This document shows, piece after piece, positions 18,234-26,078 of a DNA stretch of 64,000 nucleotides. The first letter of the stretch is position 1. Every line of letters begins with the position of its first letter. This stretch comes from an uncultured Sphingopyxis sp. (GTDB lineage Bacteria; Pseudomonadota; Alphaproteobacteria; Sphingomonadales; Sphingomonadaceae), in the NCBI RefSeq assembly GCF_900078365.1, contig NZ_LT598653.1, forward strand, positions 62,001 through 126,000. The letters run 5' to 3'. A program made the position numbers and the translations under genes. The notes beneath the pieces were generated by a model. The model made no database searches. It was not told the DNA's origin and saw nothing but the letters and a program-made list of their open reading frames with translations.

Positions 18234-19267
18234 GCGCCGCCGACATCATGACCGACGACGATCGCTGGGCGGCGGTGCTGCGCCGCGACCGCGCGCTCGA
18301 CGGGCGCTTCGTCACCGGGGTGCTCACGACCGGCATCTATTGCCGGCCGAGCTGCGCCGCGCGGCATCCGCTGCGCGAAAATGTGCGTTTCTTCGCCGAT
18401 GGCGCCGCGGCGCGCGCGACGGGGCTCCGCCCGTGCAGGCGCTGCATGCCCGATGACGTCGCGCGCGACGAAAATGCGGTGATCAAGGCCATCGCCGCGA
18501 TTAAGCAAAGCGAGGAGCCGCTTGCGCTCGCCGATCTTGCGGCACGCACGGGCTATTCGCCGACGCATTTCCAGCGCGTCTTCACCCGTCACACCGGCCT
18601 GTCGCCCGCAGCCTATGCCCGCGCGCTGCGCGAGGAGCGCGCGCGCGGGGCGTTGAGCGAGGGCCATCGGGTGACCGACGCGATTTACGACGCGGGCTTT
18701 TCGGGGCCGTCGCGCTTTTACGAGAATATGGAGGGACGCATGGGTATGACGGCTTCGGCCTGGGTGAACGGCGGCAAGGGCGCGACGATCCACTGGGCGG
18801 TGGTGCCGACCAGCCTCGGCGACATGCTCGTCGCCGCGACCGGCAAGGGCGTGTGCCGTCTGAGCTTCGCCGAGGGACGCGAGGCGCTCGAGGAGCGTTT
18901 TCCCGCGGCCGAGCTGATCGAAGGCGGCGAGGAATTTTCGGCGCTGCTGCGGCAGGTCGTCGATGCGGTCGAGGCGCCGGTGAACGGCTTCGACCATATC
19001 CCGATCGACGTGAAGGGCACGGCCTTTCAGGAAGCGGTGTGGCGCGAGCTTCGCAAGATTCCGGCGGGCGAGACGCGGAGCTATTCGGACATCGCCGCCG
19101 CGGTGGGCAAGCCGAAGGCGGTGCGCGCCGCGGGCAGCGCCAATGGCGCAAATAATGTGGCGGTGCTGATCCCCTGCCACCGCGTCGTGCGCAGCGACGG
19201 GTCTTTGGGCGGCTACGCCTATGGTCTGCCGATCAAGGAAGAATTGCTGAAAAGGGAGAGTTTTTGA
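18230..19267 (+). CDS. ada: Bifunctional Ada: alkylation-response regulator and O6-alkylguanine-DNA methyltransferase
   Basis: 345 residues with the full Ada layout. The N-terminal zinc domain has four Cys (GIYCRPSC and RPCRRCMPD) that accept methyl groups from phosphotriesters. An AraC-type DNA-binding domain covers about residues 85-175 (ARTGYSPTHFQRVFTRHTG). The C-terminal methyltransferase has the active-site PCHRV and a YSDIAAAVGKPKAVRAAG helix. Methylation of the N-domain turns family members into activators of their own operon. It starts at ATG 18230 with GGAGCGGGAA just upstream and sits between DUF1203 and a PEP-mutase-like gene. Confidence 0.95.
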   Translation: MSAADIMTDDDRWAAVLRRDRALDGRFVTGVLTTGIYCRPSCAARHPLRENVRFFADGAAARATGLRPCRRCMPDDVARDENAVIKAIAAIKQSEEPLALADLAARTGYSPTHFQRVFTRHTGLSPAAYARALREERARGALSEGHRVTDAIYDAGFSGPSRFYENMEGRMGMTASAWVNGGKGATIHWAVVPTSLGDMLVAATGKGVCRLSFAEGREALEERFPAAELIEGGEEFSALLRQVVDAVEAPVNGFDHIPIDVKGTAFQEAVWRELRKIPAGETRSYSDIAAAVGKPKAVRAAGSANGANNVAVLIPCHRVVRSDGSLGGYAYGLPIKEELLKRESF

Positions 19268-20025
19268 TGACCGACAAGATTGCCGAATTTCGCGCGTTGC
19301 ACGTTCCAGGCGACCCGCTGATCCTGGTCAACATCTGGGATGCGGGGAGCGCAAAGGCGGTGGCGGGTGCGGGCGCGAAGGCGATCGCGACGGGGAGCTT
19401 CGGCGTCGCGGGCGCGCAGGGGCGCGCCGATGGCGAGGATTTCCCGATCGAGGATGTGTTCGAAAATCTGGACCGCATCCTGTCGGTCACCGACCTGCCG
19501 GTGACGATCGACATGGAATCGGGCTATGGCGCCGATCCGGCGGCGGTCGGCGTCTCGGTCGGCCGCGCGAAGGCGGCGGGCGCGGCGGGGATCAATATGG
19601 AGGACCGGCTGCCTGGCGCGAACGAGTTGCTTCCCGTTGCCGAAGCGGTTGCGCGCTACCGTGCCGCCGTGGACACCGGCATCTTCGTCAACGCACGCTG
19701 CGACACGTTTCGCGGGGCCGATGCGGCGAAAGACGGAGCGGCGCTCGTCGCCGCGACGCTCGAACGCGCGCGCGCCTATGCCGATGCCGGGGCGGGCTCG
19801 CTGTTCGTGCCTTTTCTGCTCGACCCCAAATGCATCGGCGCGATCTGCGACGCGTCGCCGCTGCCGGTGAACATCTTGCGCGGCAAGGGCGGGCCGACGC
19901 ACAAGGAACTCGCCGCGTTGGGCGTCGCGCGGATCAGCCACGGGCACCAGCCCTGGGCCGCCGCCATGGCGTGGCTGACGGCGCAGGCAGCGCAGGTGAT
20001 GGGCGGCGCCGAACCCGATTATTAA
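19267..20025 (+). CDS. Isocitrate lyase/PEP mutase superfamily protein
   Basis: 252 residues with the (beta/alpha)8 PEP-mutase fold. LVNIWDAGSAK and AIATGSFGVAG are near the N-terminus, TIDMESGYG and GAAGINMEDRLPG are the metal-site strands, and VNARCDTF follows. The catalytic cysteine loop of true isocitrate lyase (KKCGH) is absent, so a carboxyphosphonoenolpyruvate- or oxaloacetate-type activity is more likely. The substrate is unknown. ATG 19267 overlaps the ada stop codon (TGATG). Its presence in an ada operon is unexplained. Confidence 0.88.
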   Translation: MTDKIAEFRALHVPGDPLILVNIWDAGSAKAVAGAGAKAIATGSFGVAGAQGRADGEDFPIEDVFENLDRILSVTDLPVTIDMESGYGADPAAVGVSVGRAKAAGAAGINMEDRLPGANELLPVAEAVARYRAAVDTGIFVNARCDTFRGADAAKDGAALVAATLERARAYADAGAGSLFVPFLLDPKCIGAICDASPLPVNILRGKGGPTHKELAALGVARISHGHQPWAAAMAWLTAQAAQVMGGAEPDY

Positions 20026-22202
20026 ACGAAACTATAGGGGTCGATGTCGATCGCGAGCCGCGCCTTCGATGACCATTCGACGCTGTCCACCCAGTCGCGG
20101 ATCGTGCCTTGCAGGTCGAAGCTGCGCGGGGCGTGGAGGAGGAGGCGGAAGCGGTGGCGGCCGCGCAGCATCGCGAGCGGCGCGGGGGCGGGGCCATAGA
20201 CGGCGAGGCCGTCGGCGACGGGGGCTTTCGCACCCAGCCGCTGCGCCTGCCCGCGCGCGACCTCGATATCCTCCGACGAGATGACGAGCGCGGCGAAGCG
20301 GCCATAGGGCGGCGCGCCGGCGAATTTGCGCGCCGCGGCCTCGGCCGAATAAAAGCCGTCGCGGTCGTTCGCGACGAGGGCCGCCATCACCGGCGCTTCA
20401 GGGACGCGCGTCTGGATCAGCACTTCGCCGGGCTTGACTCCGCGCCCCGCGCGTCCCGCGACCTGCGCGATCTGCTGAAAGGTGCGCTCCGACGCGCGCA
20501 GGTCGCCGCCGTCAAGGCCGAGGTCGGCGTCGACCACCCCGACGAGCGTGAGGTTCGGGAAATGATAGCCTTTGGTGACGAGCTGGGTGCCGATGATGAT
20601 GTCGACCAGGCCGCCCTCGACATTGTCGACGAACTCGGCGACTTTGGCGGGCGACCAGAGGGTGTCGCTGGTGACGATGGCGACGCGCGCTTCGGGAAAG
20701 CGTGAACTCACCTCGTCGGCGACGCGCTCGACCCCGGGGCCGCAGGCGACGAGGCTGTCCTCATCCTCGCATTCGGGGCAGAGCCGCGGCGGCGGCATGA
20801 CATGGCCGCAATGATGGCAGGCGAGGCGGTGGACGAGGCGGTGCTCGACCATCCACGCGGTGCAGTTCGGGCACTGGATGCGGTGGCCGCAGGTGCGGCA
20901 GAGGGTCAGCGGCGCGAAGCCGCGGCGGTTCAGGAAGAGCAAGCTCTGCTCGCCCTTTTGCAATCGGTCGGCGAGCGCGTCGACGAGCGGCGGCGCGAGC
21001 CAGCGGCCGCGGTCGGGCGGATCCTGCCGCATGTCGATCGCCGAAAGGCCGGGCAGGGTCGCGCCGCCGAAGCGCGCCGGGAGGAGGATGTGGCGATAGC
21101 GCCCCGCCTCGACCATCGCGAGGCTTTCGAGCGCGGGGGTCGCGCTCGCGAGCACCACCGGCAGCCCCTCGAAATGCCCGCGCATCACCGCGACGTCGCG
21201 CGCGTGATAATGGACGCCGTCTTCCTGCTTGAAGCTCGTCTCATGCGCTTCGTCGACGACGATCACGCCGAGCTTTGCATAAGGCAGGAAGAGCGCCGAG
21301 CGCGCGCCGACGATGATCTTCGCCTCGCCCGCCGCGATGCTGTGCCAGGCGCGGCGGCGTTCGGTCGAGCGGAGGCCCGAGTGCCACGCGACGGGCTCGC
21401 AGCCGAAGCGCGCGGCGAAGCGCGTCAGCATCGGTTCGGTCAGCGCGATTTCGGGGAGGAGGACGAGCGCCTGTTTTCCCGCGTCGATCGCGGCGGCGAT
21501 CGCCTCCATATAGACTTCGGTCTTGCCCGATCCGGTGACCCCGTCGAGCAGCAGCGTCTCGAACTTCGCGGCGGCGACCGCTTCACGAAGCTGCGCTGCC
21601 GCGGCCGTCTGCTCGTCCGACAGGTCGGGCGGGGCGAAGGCGGGATCGGGTTCGGGATAGGGCTGATCGGCCGACACCGCCACCGCTTCGAGCGCGCCCG
21701 CGTTGACGAGCCCACGGATCACCGCCTCGCTGACTTCGGCGAGCGCGGCGAGTTCGCGCACGAGGCCCTGCCGGTTGCCGATCTTTTCGAGCGCGACCGT
21801 CCGCTGCGGCGTCATCCGCGCGGGCAGCTCGCCGGTCGCGCGATATTCGACGATCGGACGCCGCGCGTCGGCAAAGGCGGCGCCGGGGAGCACCATGCGC
21901 AGCACCGATCCCGGCGGGGCGAGATAATAGTCGCTCGTCCATTCGATCAGGCGGCGGAGCGGCGCCGCGACGGGCGGCACGGGCACGATTTCATAAAGAT
22001 TGCGCAGCCGATTGTCGCCGACCGGCTCGGGCGCGCCGAAGCTTTCATCCTCCCAAACCACCCCGCCCAGCCGCCGCGGCCCGAGCGGCGCGACGACGAC
22101 GCTGCCGAGCGGCGCCTCGCTCTCATGCGGCACGCGATAGTCGAGCGGGCCGAGAGCGGCGGTCAAAAGGAGGACGCGGGCGCGGGAGCGATACTGTTCC
22201 AT
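20022..22202 (-). CDS. priA: Primosomal protein N' (replication restart helicase)
   Basis: 726 residues. The N-terminal DNA-binding domain has VLLLTAALGPLDYRVP. The helicase core has Walker A GVTGSGKTE (about residue 229), DEAH in VVDEAHETSF, and motif III LASATPALES. The zinc-binding insertion has four CxxC pairs (CRTCGH, CPNC, CHHCGH, CPEC). Motif VI is QIAQVAGRAGRG. PriA reloads the replicative helicase at collapsed forks. The start is ATG 22202. Its 3' end overlaps the PEP-mutase-like stop by four bases on the opposite strand, a tail-to-tail overlap. Confidence 0.97.
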   Translation of the reverse strand: MEQYRSRARVLLLTAALGPLDYRVPHESEAPLGSVVVAPLGPRRLGGVVWEDESFGAPEPVGDNRLRNLYEIVPVPPVAAPLRRLIEWTSDYYLAPPGSVLRMVLPGAAFADARRPIVEYRATGELPARMTPQRTVALEKIGNRQGLVRELAALAEVSEAVIRGLVNAGALEAVAVSADQPYPEPDPAFAPPDLSDEQTAAAAQLREAVAAAKFETLLLDGVTGSGKTEVYMEAIAAAIDAGKQALVLLPEIALTEPMLTRFAARFGCEPVAWHSGLRSTERRRAWHSIAAGEAKIIVGARSALFLPYAKLGVIVVDEAHETSFKQEDGVHYHARDVAVMRGHFEGLPVVLASATPALESLAMVEAGRYRHILLPARFGGATLPGLSAIDMRQDPPDRGRWLAPPLVDALADRLQKGEQSLLFLNRRGFAPLTLCRTCGHRIQCPNCTAWMVEHRLVHRLACHHCGHVMPPPRLCPECEDEDSLVACGPGVERVADEVSSRFPEARVAIVTSDTLWSPAKVAEFVDNVEGGLVDIIIGTQLVTKGYHFPNLTLVGVVDADLGLDGGDLRASERTFQQIAQVAGRAGRGVKPGEVLIQTRVPEAPVMAALVANDRDGFYSAEAAARKFAGAPPYGRFAALVISSEDIEVARGQAQRLGAKAPVADGLAVYGPAPAPLAMLRGRHRFRLLLHAPRSFDLQGTIRDWVDSVEWSSKARLAIDIDPYSFV

Positions 22203-22274
22203 GGGGCTGCGCAGGATATAGGGCGGCGGGTGAAATAGGAAAGCGCCGAGGGCGGCTTCCGGCCGAAAACCAAT

Positions 22275-22365
22275 CGTCGCCCCCGCGAAGGCGGGGGCCG
22301 CTAGCGGCAATACTCGGCGGCGTTGCGTAAACCGACAGCGGCCCCCGCCTTCGCGGGGGCGACGG
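22275..22365. repeat. Inverted repeat, family C, copy 4
   Basis: Arms CGTCGCCCCCGCGAAGGCGG and complement, with GCTAGCGGCAATACTCGG and GCGTAAACCGACAGC in the centre. It fills the gap between priA and the PepSY gene. Confidence 0.85.
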
Positions 22366-22407
22366 TTATAGGCAACGTCAGCTCCCCAACCCCAAAACCG
22401 CCCCGGC

Positions 22408-23508
22408 CTATGTCGAAGCGAGCGCCGCCTTCTTCGCCGCCCGCTTCGCCGGTTTCGGCCGCTTGAACCAGAAGGTCCACACCGCGAGGCTGCCGAGCAG
22501 CGTCAGCGACAGGCCCGAGATCGTGAGCAGGATGCGCCACGTCCAGCCGCCGACCTTCGAGGCGTGGATCGGAAAGGCCTTGTTGAACGCCTGCGCGCCG
22601 CTCGGCATCGCGAGCGCGTCGCGCGCGCCGAGCACGTTGCCCGTCGCGGCGTCGAAGGCGAGCGTCGTGCGGCCGTTGGGCAGCCATTCGGCGGGCTGCT
22701 TCATGCGCAGGCCGATCGGGTCGCCCGCCTTGCGCGGCAGGCTGAGGATGCGGAACTCGGCGTCGGGGAAACGCCGCCGCGCTTCGGTCAGCATCGCGGT
22801 GTAATCGGGTTTGGCGGCGAGCGGGCCGCTCCTGTATTTCGGCGGTTCCATGGCCTTCGCGGCCTCGGCGGGCGAACCGAAGGGCGCGATCATCGCCATC
22901 GCGAACGGGCGGAAGATCATCATCGTGCCGGTGACCACCGAGATCAGCAGCAAGGGCGCGACGATGATGCCGAGGTCGCGGTGGTGCATGACGATCGCGG
23001 GCCGGCTCATCCGCTTGGGCCAGAGGCGCAGCTGGAAGGTCTTGCGGGTGCGCCACCATAGGATCGCGCCGCTGATCACGAAAAAGAGCCCGCACAGCCC
23101 CGCGACGCCGATCACCCATTCGCCGCTGTCGCCCGCGAAGAGATGATGGTGGAAGTCGAAGATCCACAGCTCGGGCCGCTCCCACTGGCTCGCCCAGCGC
23201 GCCGCGATGTCGCCCGACTGGCTGGCATAGGCGCCCGCGCCCGCATTGCCCTGGCCGCCGAAGCGCAGCTGGTGCAGCCCGAACCGTTCGTCGGCATAGA
23301 TGATGCCCTGCGCGCCCGGCATCGCCATCAGCTTTTCGGTGGTCGCGGCGACCGTCGCGAGGTCGCCGCGCAGCGGATCGCCCGCGCCCGGCACCCCGAT
23401 CCACAGATGTTCGTAAAGCAGGATCGTGCCCGACAGGCCCATGAGCGCCAGCACGAGGCCGATCAGCCCCCCCGTCCAGCGATGCAGCGTGTCGAGCAGC
23501 TTGATCAT
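22408..23508 (-). CDS. PepSY-associated transmembrane protein
   Basis: 366 residues with four membrane helices (about 10-32, 132-152, 184-206 and 330-352) and periplasmic PepSY-like segments between them. Family landmarks are LHRWTGGLIGLVLALMGLSG, DFHHHLFAG and MHHRDLGIIVAPLLLI, with His residues that could bind haem. Members encoded next to TonB receptors are thought to act as inner-membrane ferric-siderophore reductases. The TonB receptor gene lies upstream on the same strand, 124 bp away and separated by a repeat, so iron release after siderophore uptake is the likely job (inference). Confidence 0.88.
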   Translation of the reverse strand: MIKLLDTLHRWTGGLIGLVLALMGLSGTILLYEHLWIGVPGAGDPLRGDLATVAATTEKLMAMPGAQGIIYADERFGLHQLRFGGQGNAGAGAYASQSGDIAARWASQWERPELWIFDFHHHLFAGDSGEWVIGVAGLCGLFFVISGAILWWRTRKTFQLRLWPKRMSRPAIVMHHRDLGIIVAPLLLISVVTGTMMIFRPFAMAMIAPFGSPAEAAKAMEPPKYRSGPLAAKPDYTAMLTEARRRFPDAEFRILSLPRKAGDPIGLRMKQPAEWLPNGRTTLAFDAATGNVLGARDALAMPSGAQAFNKAFPIHASKVGGWTWRILLTISGLSLTLLGSLAVWTFWFKRPKPAKRAAKKAALAST

Positions 23509-23530
23509 GCGGTCGCCGTTTCAGAACCGT

Positions 23531-23608
23531 CGTCATTGCGAGCGGAGCGAAGCAATCCAGGGCGGTTTTGCGCCGCTCTGGATTGCTTCGCTCCGCTCGC
23601 AATGACGA
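23531..23608. repeat. Inverted repeat, family J
   Basis: About 30-base arms starting CGTCATTGCGAGCGGAGCGA are perfect complements around an 18-base GGGCGGTTTTGCGCCGCT centre. It lies between the TonB receptor and the PepSY gene. It is the only copy of this family in the window. Confidence 0.88.
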
Positions 23609-23632
23609 CGGGTTGGGACGGAAAAGCCATGG

Positions 23633-25804
23633 TCAGAACCGGTAATCCCACCCCAAGGTGAAGGTGCGTCCGCGCCCGGCGAAGTTGAAGAAATTGTCGG
23701 TCGGCCGCTGGGTGTCGCTCGCGTAGCTGATATATTGCTTGTCGAACAGATTCTGCACCGCGAGGCTGACGCCGCCGAGGCTCGTCTGATAGCGGAGGAA
23801 GGCGTCGGTCAGATTATAGCCCTCGAAATCGTTGCGCGCGTCGCGGCCGGGCCCGCGGAAACTGCGCGCGAGATAGAATTGGGTCTGGATGCGCGCCGAC
23901 ACGGGGCCGCTGGCAAAAGCGGCGGCGAGGTTGAGCCGGTCGGGCGAGATGTTCGCGCCGTCGAGGTCGGTATCGACGACGCCGTCGTCGTCGGTGTCGG
24001 ACTGCCCCGTAATATGGGCATAGCCAGTCGACAGCGTCAGCCCGTCGATCGGCATGCGGACGGAAAGGTTGATCTCGAGCCCCTCGATCTCGACGCGCTC
24101 GCGCTCGACGGTGAAGATGCCGTCGCCGCCCGCGCGCAGCCGCTGGCCGTTCTTGCTCGTCGACCAGAAATAGGTCGCGCTGGCGTCGAGCGGGCCGCGT
24201 TTCACCTCGACGCCGACCTCGCGGTTGTTCGACACGATGGGCGAGATGTCGAGGAAATCGTCGATGTCGACGCCGGCTTCGCCGACCGCGCGGGTGATAC
24301 GGCCGACGTCGGGTGCGGTATAACCCTCGGCATAGCTCGCATAGGCGCGAATGCCCGCCAGCGGCTCGACGATGATCCCGCCGTTGATCAGCACATCCTC
24401 GAAGCCGGGGCTGCCGCCCGCGACGTCGACGCCGCCATAGGTCGCGGGATCGCTGCCGTCATAGGTCGTCGCCGCCAGCGTGTGATAATCGGCGATCTTG
24501 ATCTTCACATTTTCATAGCGCGCGCCGCCGGCGAGGCGCAGCGCGCCGTCCAGCAGCTTGAGATTGGCCTGGCCGAAGGGCGCGAAGCTGCGGAATTCGG
24601 TCGGCGGCACCCACGCGCGATCGGTCGCGATCAGCCTTTGCTCGGTCGTGTCCCACAGCGCGTCGAAACCGGCGATCAGGGTCAGCGCCTCGAAACCGGG
24701 GACCGCGCGTTCATAGCTCAGCTTGCCGCCGATCTTGCGGCTGCGGTTCTGCGACTGGTCGAATAGCGTGCCTTCGGACGCGATCGCCGGATCCTGGAAG
24801 CTCGCGATCGGATTGGGCTCGCCGCCGAAGGTGTCGCGGCTGCGGTTCCAGAAGATCTGGCTGACGAAATTGCCGCCGCCAAAGTCGGTGTCGGTCAGCG
24901 ACAGCGCGACGCTTTCGGTGCGGTTGGTCGCGGGCACGCCGGGGGGCAGGCCGCGCTCGGCGCTCGTCGGCAGCCCGCCGATCTTGTCGCCTTCGACGGG
25001 GGCGTAATCGCCATCGCCCTCGAGCTCGAAACGGCTCGCGATCAGGTCGAGCCGCATCGTGTCGGTCACCGCATAGCCGAAGCGACCGAAGAGCGAGAGC
25101 GCCTTCGAATCCATCGTCTCGCCCTGCGTCAGGTTGATGCCCACCGGGCGACCCTCGCCATCGCGGAACAGGCCCCGCAGTTCATAGGCCGCGCCGACCG
25201 AGGCGTCGAAGCGCCCCGCCTTATACTGGACGAGGCCCGCGGCCTTGCCGCCCATGCCGGCGTCCGAAAATTCATTGTCGGCGGTCGCCTGCAGCAGCGC
25301 GCGGCCCGATACGCCCTCTTCGGCCGGCGCGCCGACGGTGACCTGGTTGACGATGCCGCCGGTGCCGCCGATCCCCTGCAGCGCGTTCGATCCGAAGATG
25401 ACCTCGACCCGGTCGATGAAGAAGCCGTCGATGGTGAAGCCGTCGCGGCTGCCGTCGCGCAGCGGGGTCGATTGCGGAATGCCGTTGATCGCATAGAGCG
25501 GCGCGCGGCCGCGCAGCGTTTCGCCCGCGCCCGACAATTTCTGCCGCGTCGGCGAGAAGCTGGGGGTCAGCGTCGCGACCGCGTCGGTCACCGAGCCCGA
25601 AATCGCGATCTGCTGGTCGAGCGCCTCCTTGTCGATCATTTCGATCGTCAGCGGCAGCGCGTTCGGCGGCAATATGGTGCGCGCGGCGGTGACGACGATC
25701 GCGTCCTCGCCCTCCGCCGTGTCGGCGGGTGCGGCATCCTGCGCGAAGGCGGGCGACGAAAGCGCCGTGCAGGCGAGCGCGGCGAGAGCGAATTTGCGAT
25801 TCAT
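23633..25804 (-). CDS. TonB-dependent siderophore-type receptor
   Basis: 723 residues. The signal peptide ends at SSPAFA. The TonB-box/plug region starts at EDAIVVTAART and includes IDGFFIDRVEVIFGSNALQ and GIGGTGGIVNQVT. The barrel ends in TFTLGWDYRF, with the aromatic last residue expected of outer-membrane barrels. It imports ferric siderophores or similar ligands with energy from TonB-ExbBD. ATG 25804 is six bases from GGAG, and ATG 25807 is also possible. A 15-bp Fur-like palindrome lies about 30 bp upstream. The downstream PepSY gene completes a likely iron-uptake pair. Confidence 0.93.
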   Translation of the reverse strand: MNRKFALAALACTALSSPAFAQDAAPADTAEGEDAIVVTAARTILPPNALPLTIEMIDKEALDQQIAISGSVTDAVATLTPSFSPTRQKLSGAGETLRGRAPLYAINGIPQSTPLRDGSRDGFTIDGFFIDRVEVIFGSNALQGIGGTGGIVNQVTVGAPAEEGVSGRALLQATADNEFSDAGMGGKAAGLVQYKAGRFDASVGAAYELRGLFRDGEGRPVGINLTQGETMDSKALSLFGRFGYAVTDTMRLDLIASRFELEGDGDYAPVEGDKIGGLPTSAERGLPPGVPATNRTESVALSLTDTDFGGGNFVSQIFWNRSRDTFGGEPNPIASFQDPAIASEGTLFDQSQNRSRKIGGKLSYERAVPGFEALTLIAGFDALWDTTEQRLIATDRAWVPPTEFRSFAPFGQANLKLLDGALRLAGGARYENVKIKIADYHTLAATTYDGSDPATYGGVDVAGGSPGFEDVLINGGIIVEPLAGIRAYASYAEGYTAPDVGRITRAVGEAGVDIDDFLDISPIVSNNREVGVEVKRGPLDASATYFWSTSKNGQRLRAGGDGIFTVERERVEIEGLEINLSVRMPIDGLTLSTGYAHITGQSDTDDDGVVDTDLDGANISPDRLNLAAAFASGPVSARIQTQFYLARSFRGPGRDARNDFEGYNLTDAFLRYQTSLGGVSLAVQNLFDKQYISYASDTQRPTDNFFNFAGRGRTFTLGWDYRF

Positions 25805-25834
25805 CATGGACTCCTGTTTCGGAGCGCGCGCTAG

Positions 25835-25849
25835 TGCGACACATTCGCA
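25835..25849 (-). promoter_or_regulatory. Putative Fur box upstream of the TonB receptor
   Basis: TGCGACACATTCGCA has five-base complementary ends (TGCGA/TCGCA) around a five-base centre. On the coding strand it reads TTTGCGAATGTGTCGCA, close to alphaproteobacterial Fur sites. It lies 31 bases before the receptor start, a position suited to repression by iron-loaded Fur. Confidence 0.55.
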
Positions 25850-25914
25850 AAAGCAAGGGGTTTCGCGTGGGGGCTATGGGTGGCGGTCGGAAGTCGTCGC
25901 TCCTCTTTCTACCT

Positions 25915-25993
25915 CGTCATCCCCGCGAAAGCGGGAACCCAGCGCGCGCGTAGGCTGATCCCGCACTGGGTTCCCGCTTTCGCGGGAATGACG
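25915..25993. repeat. Inverted repeat, family D, copy 1
   Basis: Arms CGTCATCCCCGCGAAAGCGG and complement, around GCGCGCGTAGGCTGATCCCG. It lies in the divergent gap between the TonB receptor and patatin-like genes. Other copies are at 32925, 47973 and 55731. Confidence 0.85.
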
Positions 25994-26078
25994 AATCCTT
26001 GGTGCGTCGTCTCCCCACTTCCATACCCCCTCGCGCAAGGGGTGACGCGAACCATCAAACCCCGCTATCACCCGGCTC

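Noticed and set aside
20022..20025. Overlap of priA with the PEP-mutase-like gene as sign of a frameshift
   Set aside because: Both proteins have full-length, conserved ends; it is a normal 4-base tail-to-tail overlap.
23531..23608. Inverted repeat considered as an insertion-sequence end or small transposon
   Set aside because: No transposase, no flanking target duplication visible and only 78 bp long; kept as a repeat only.
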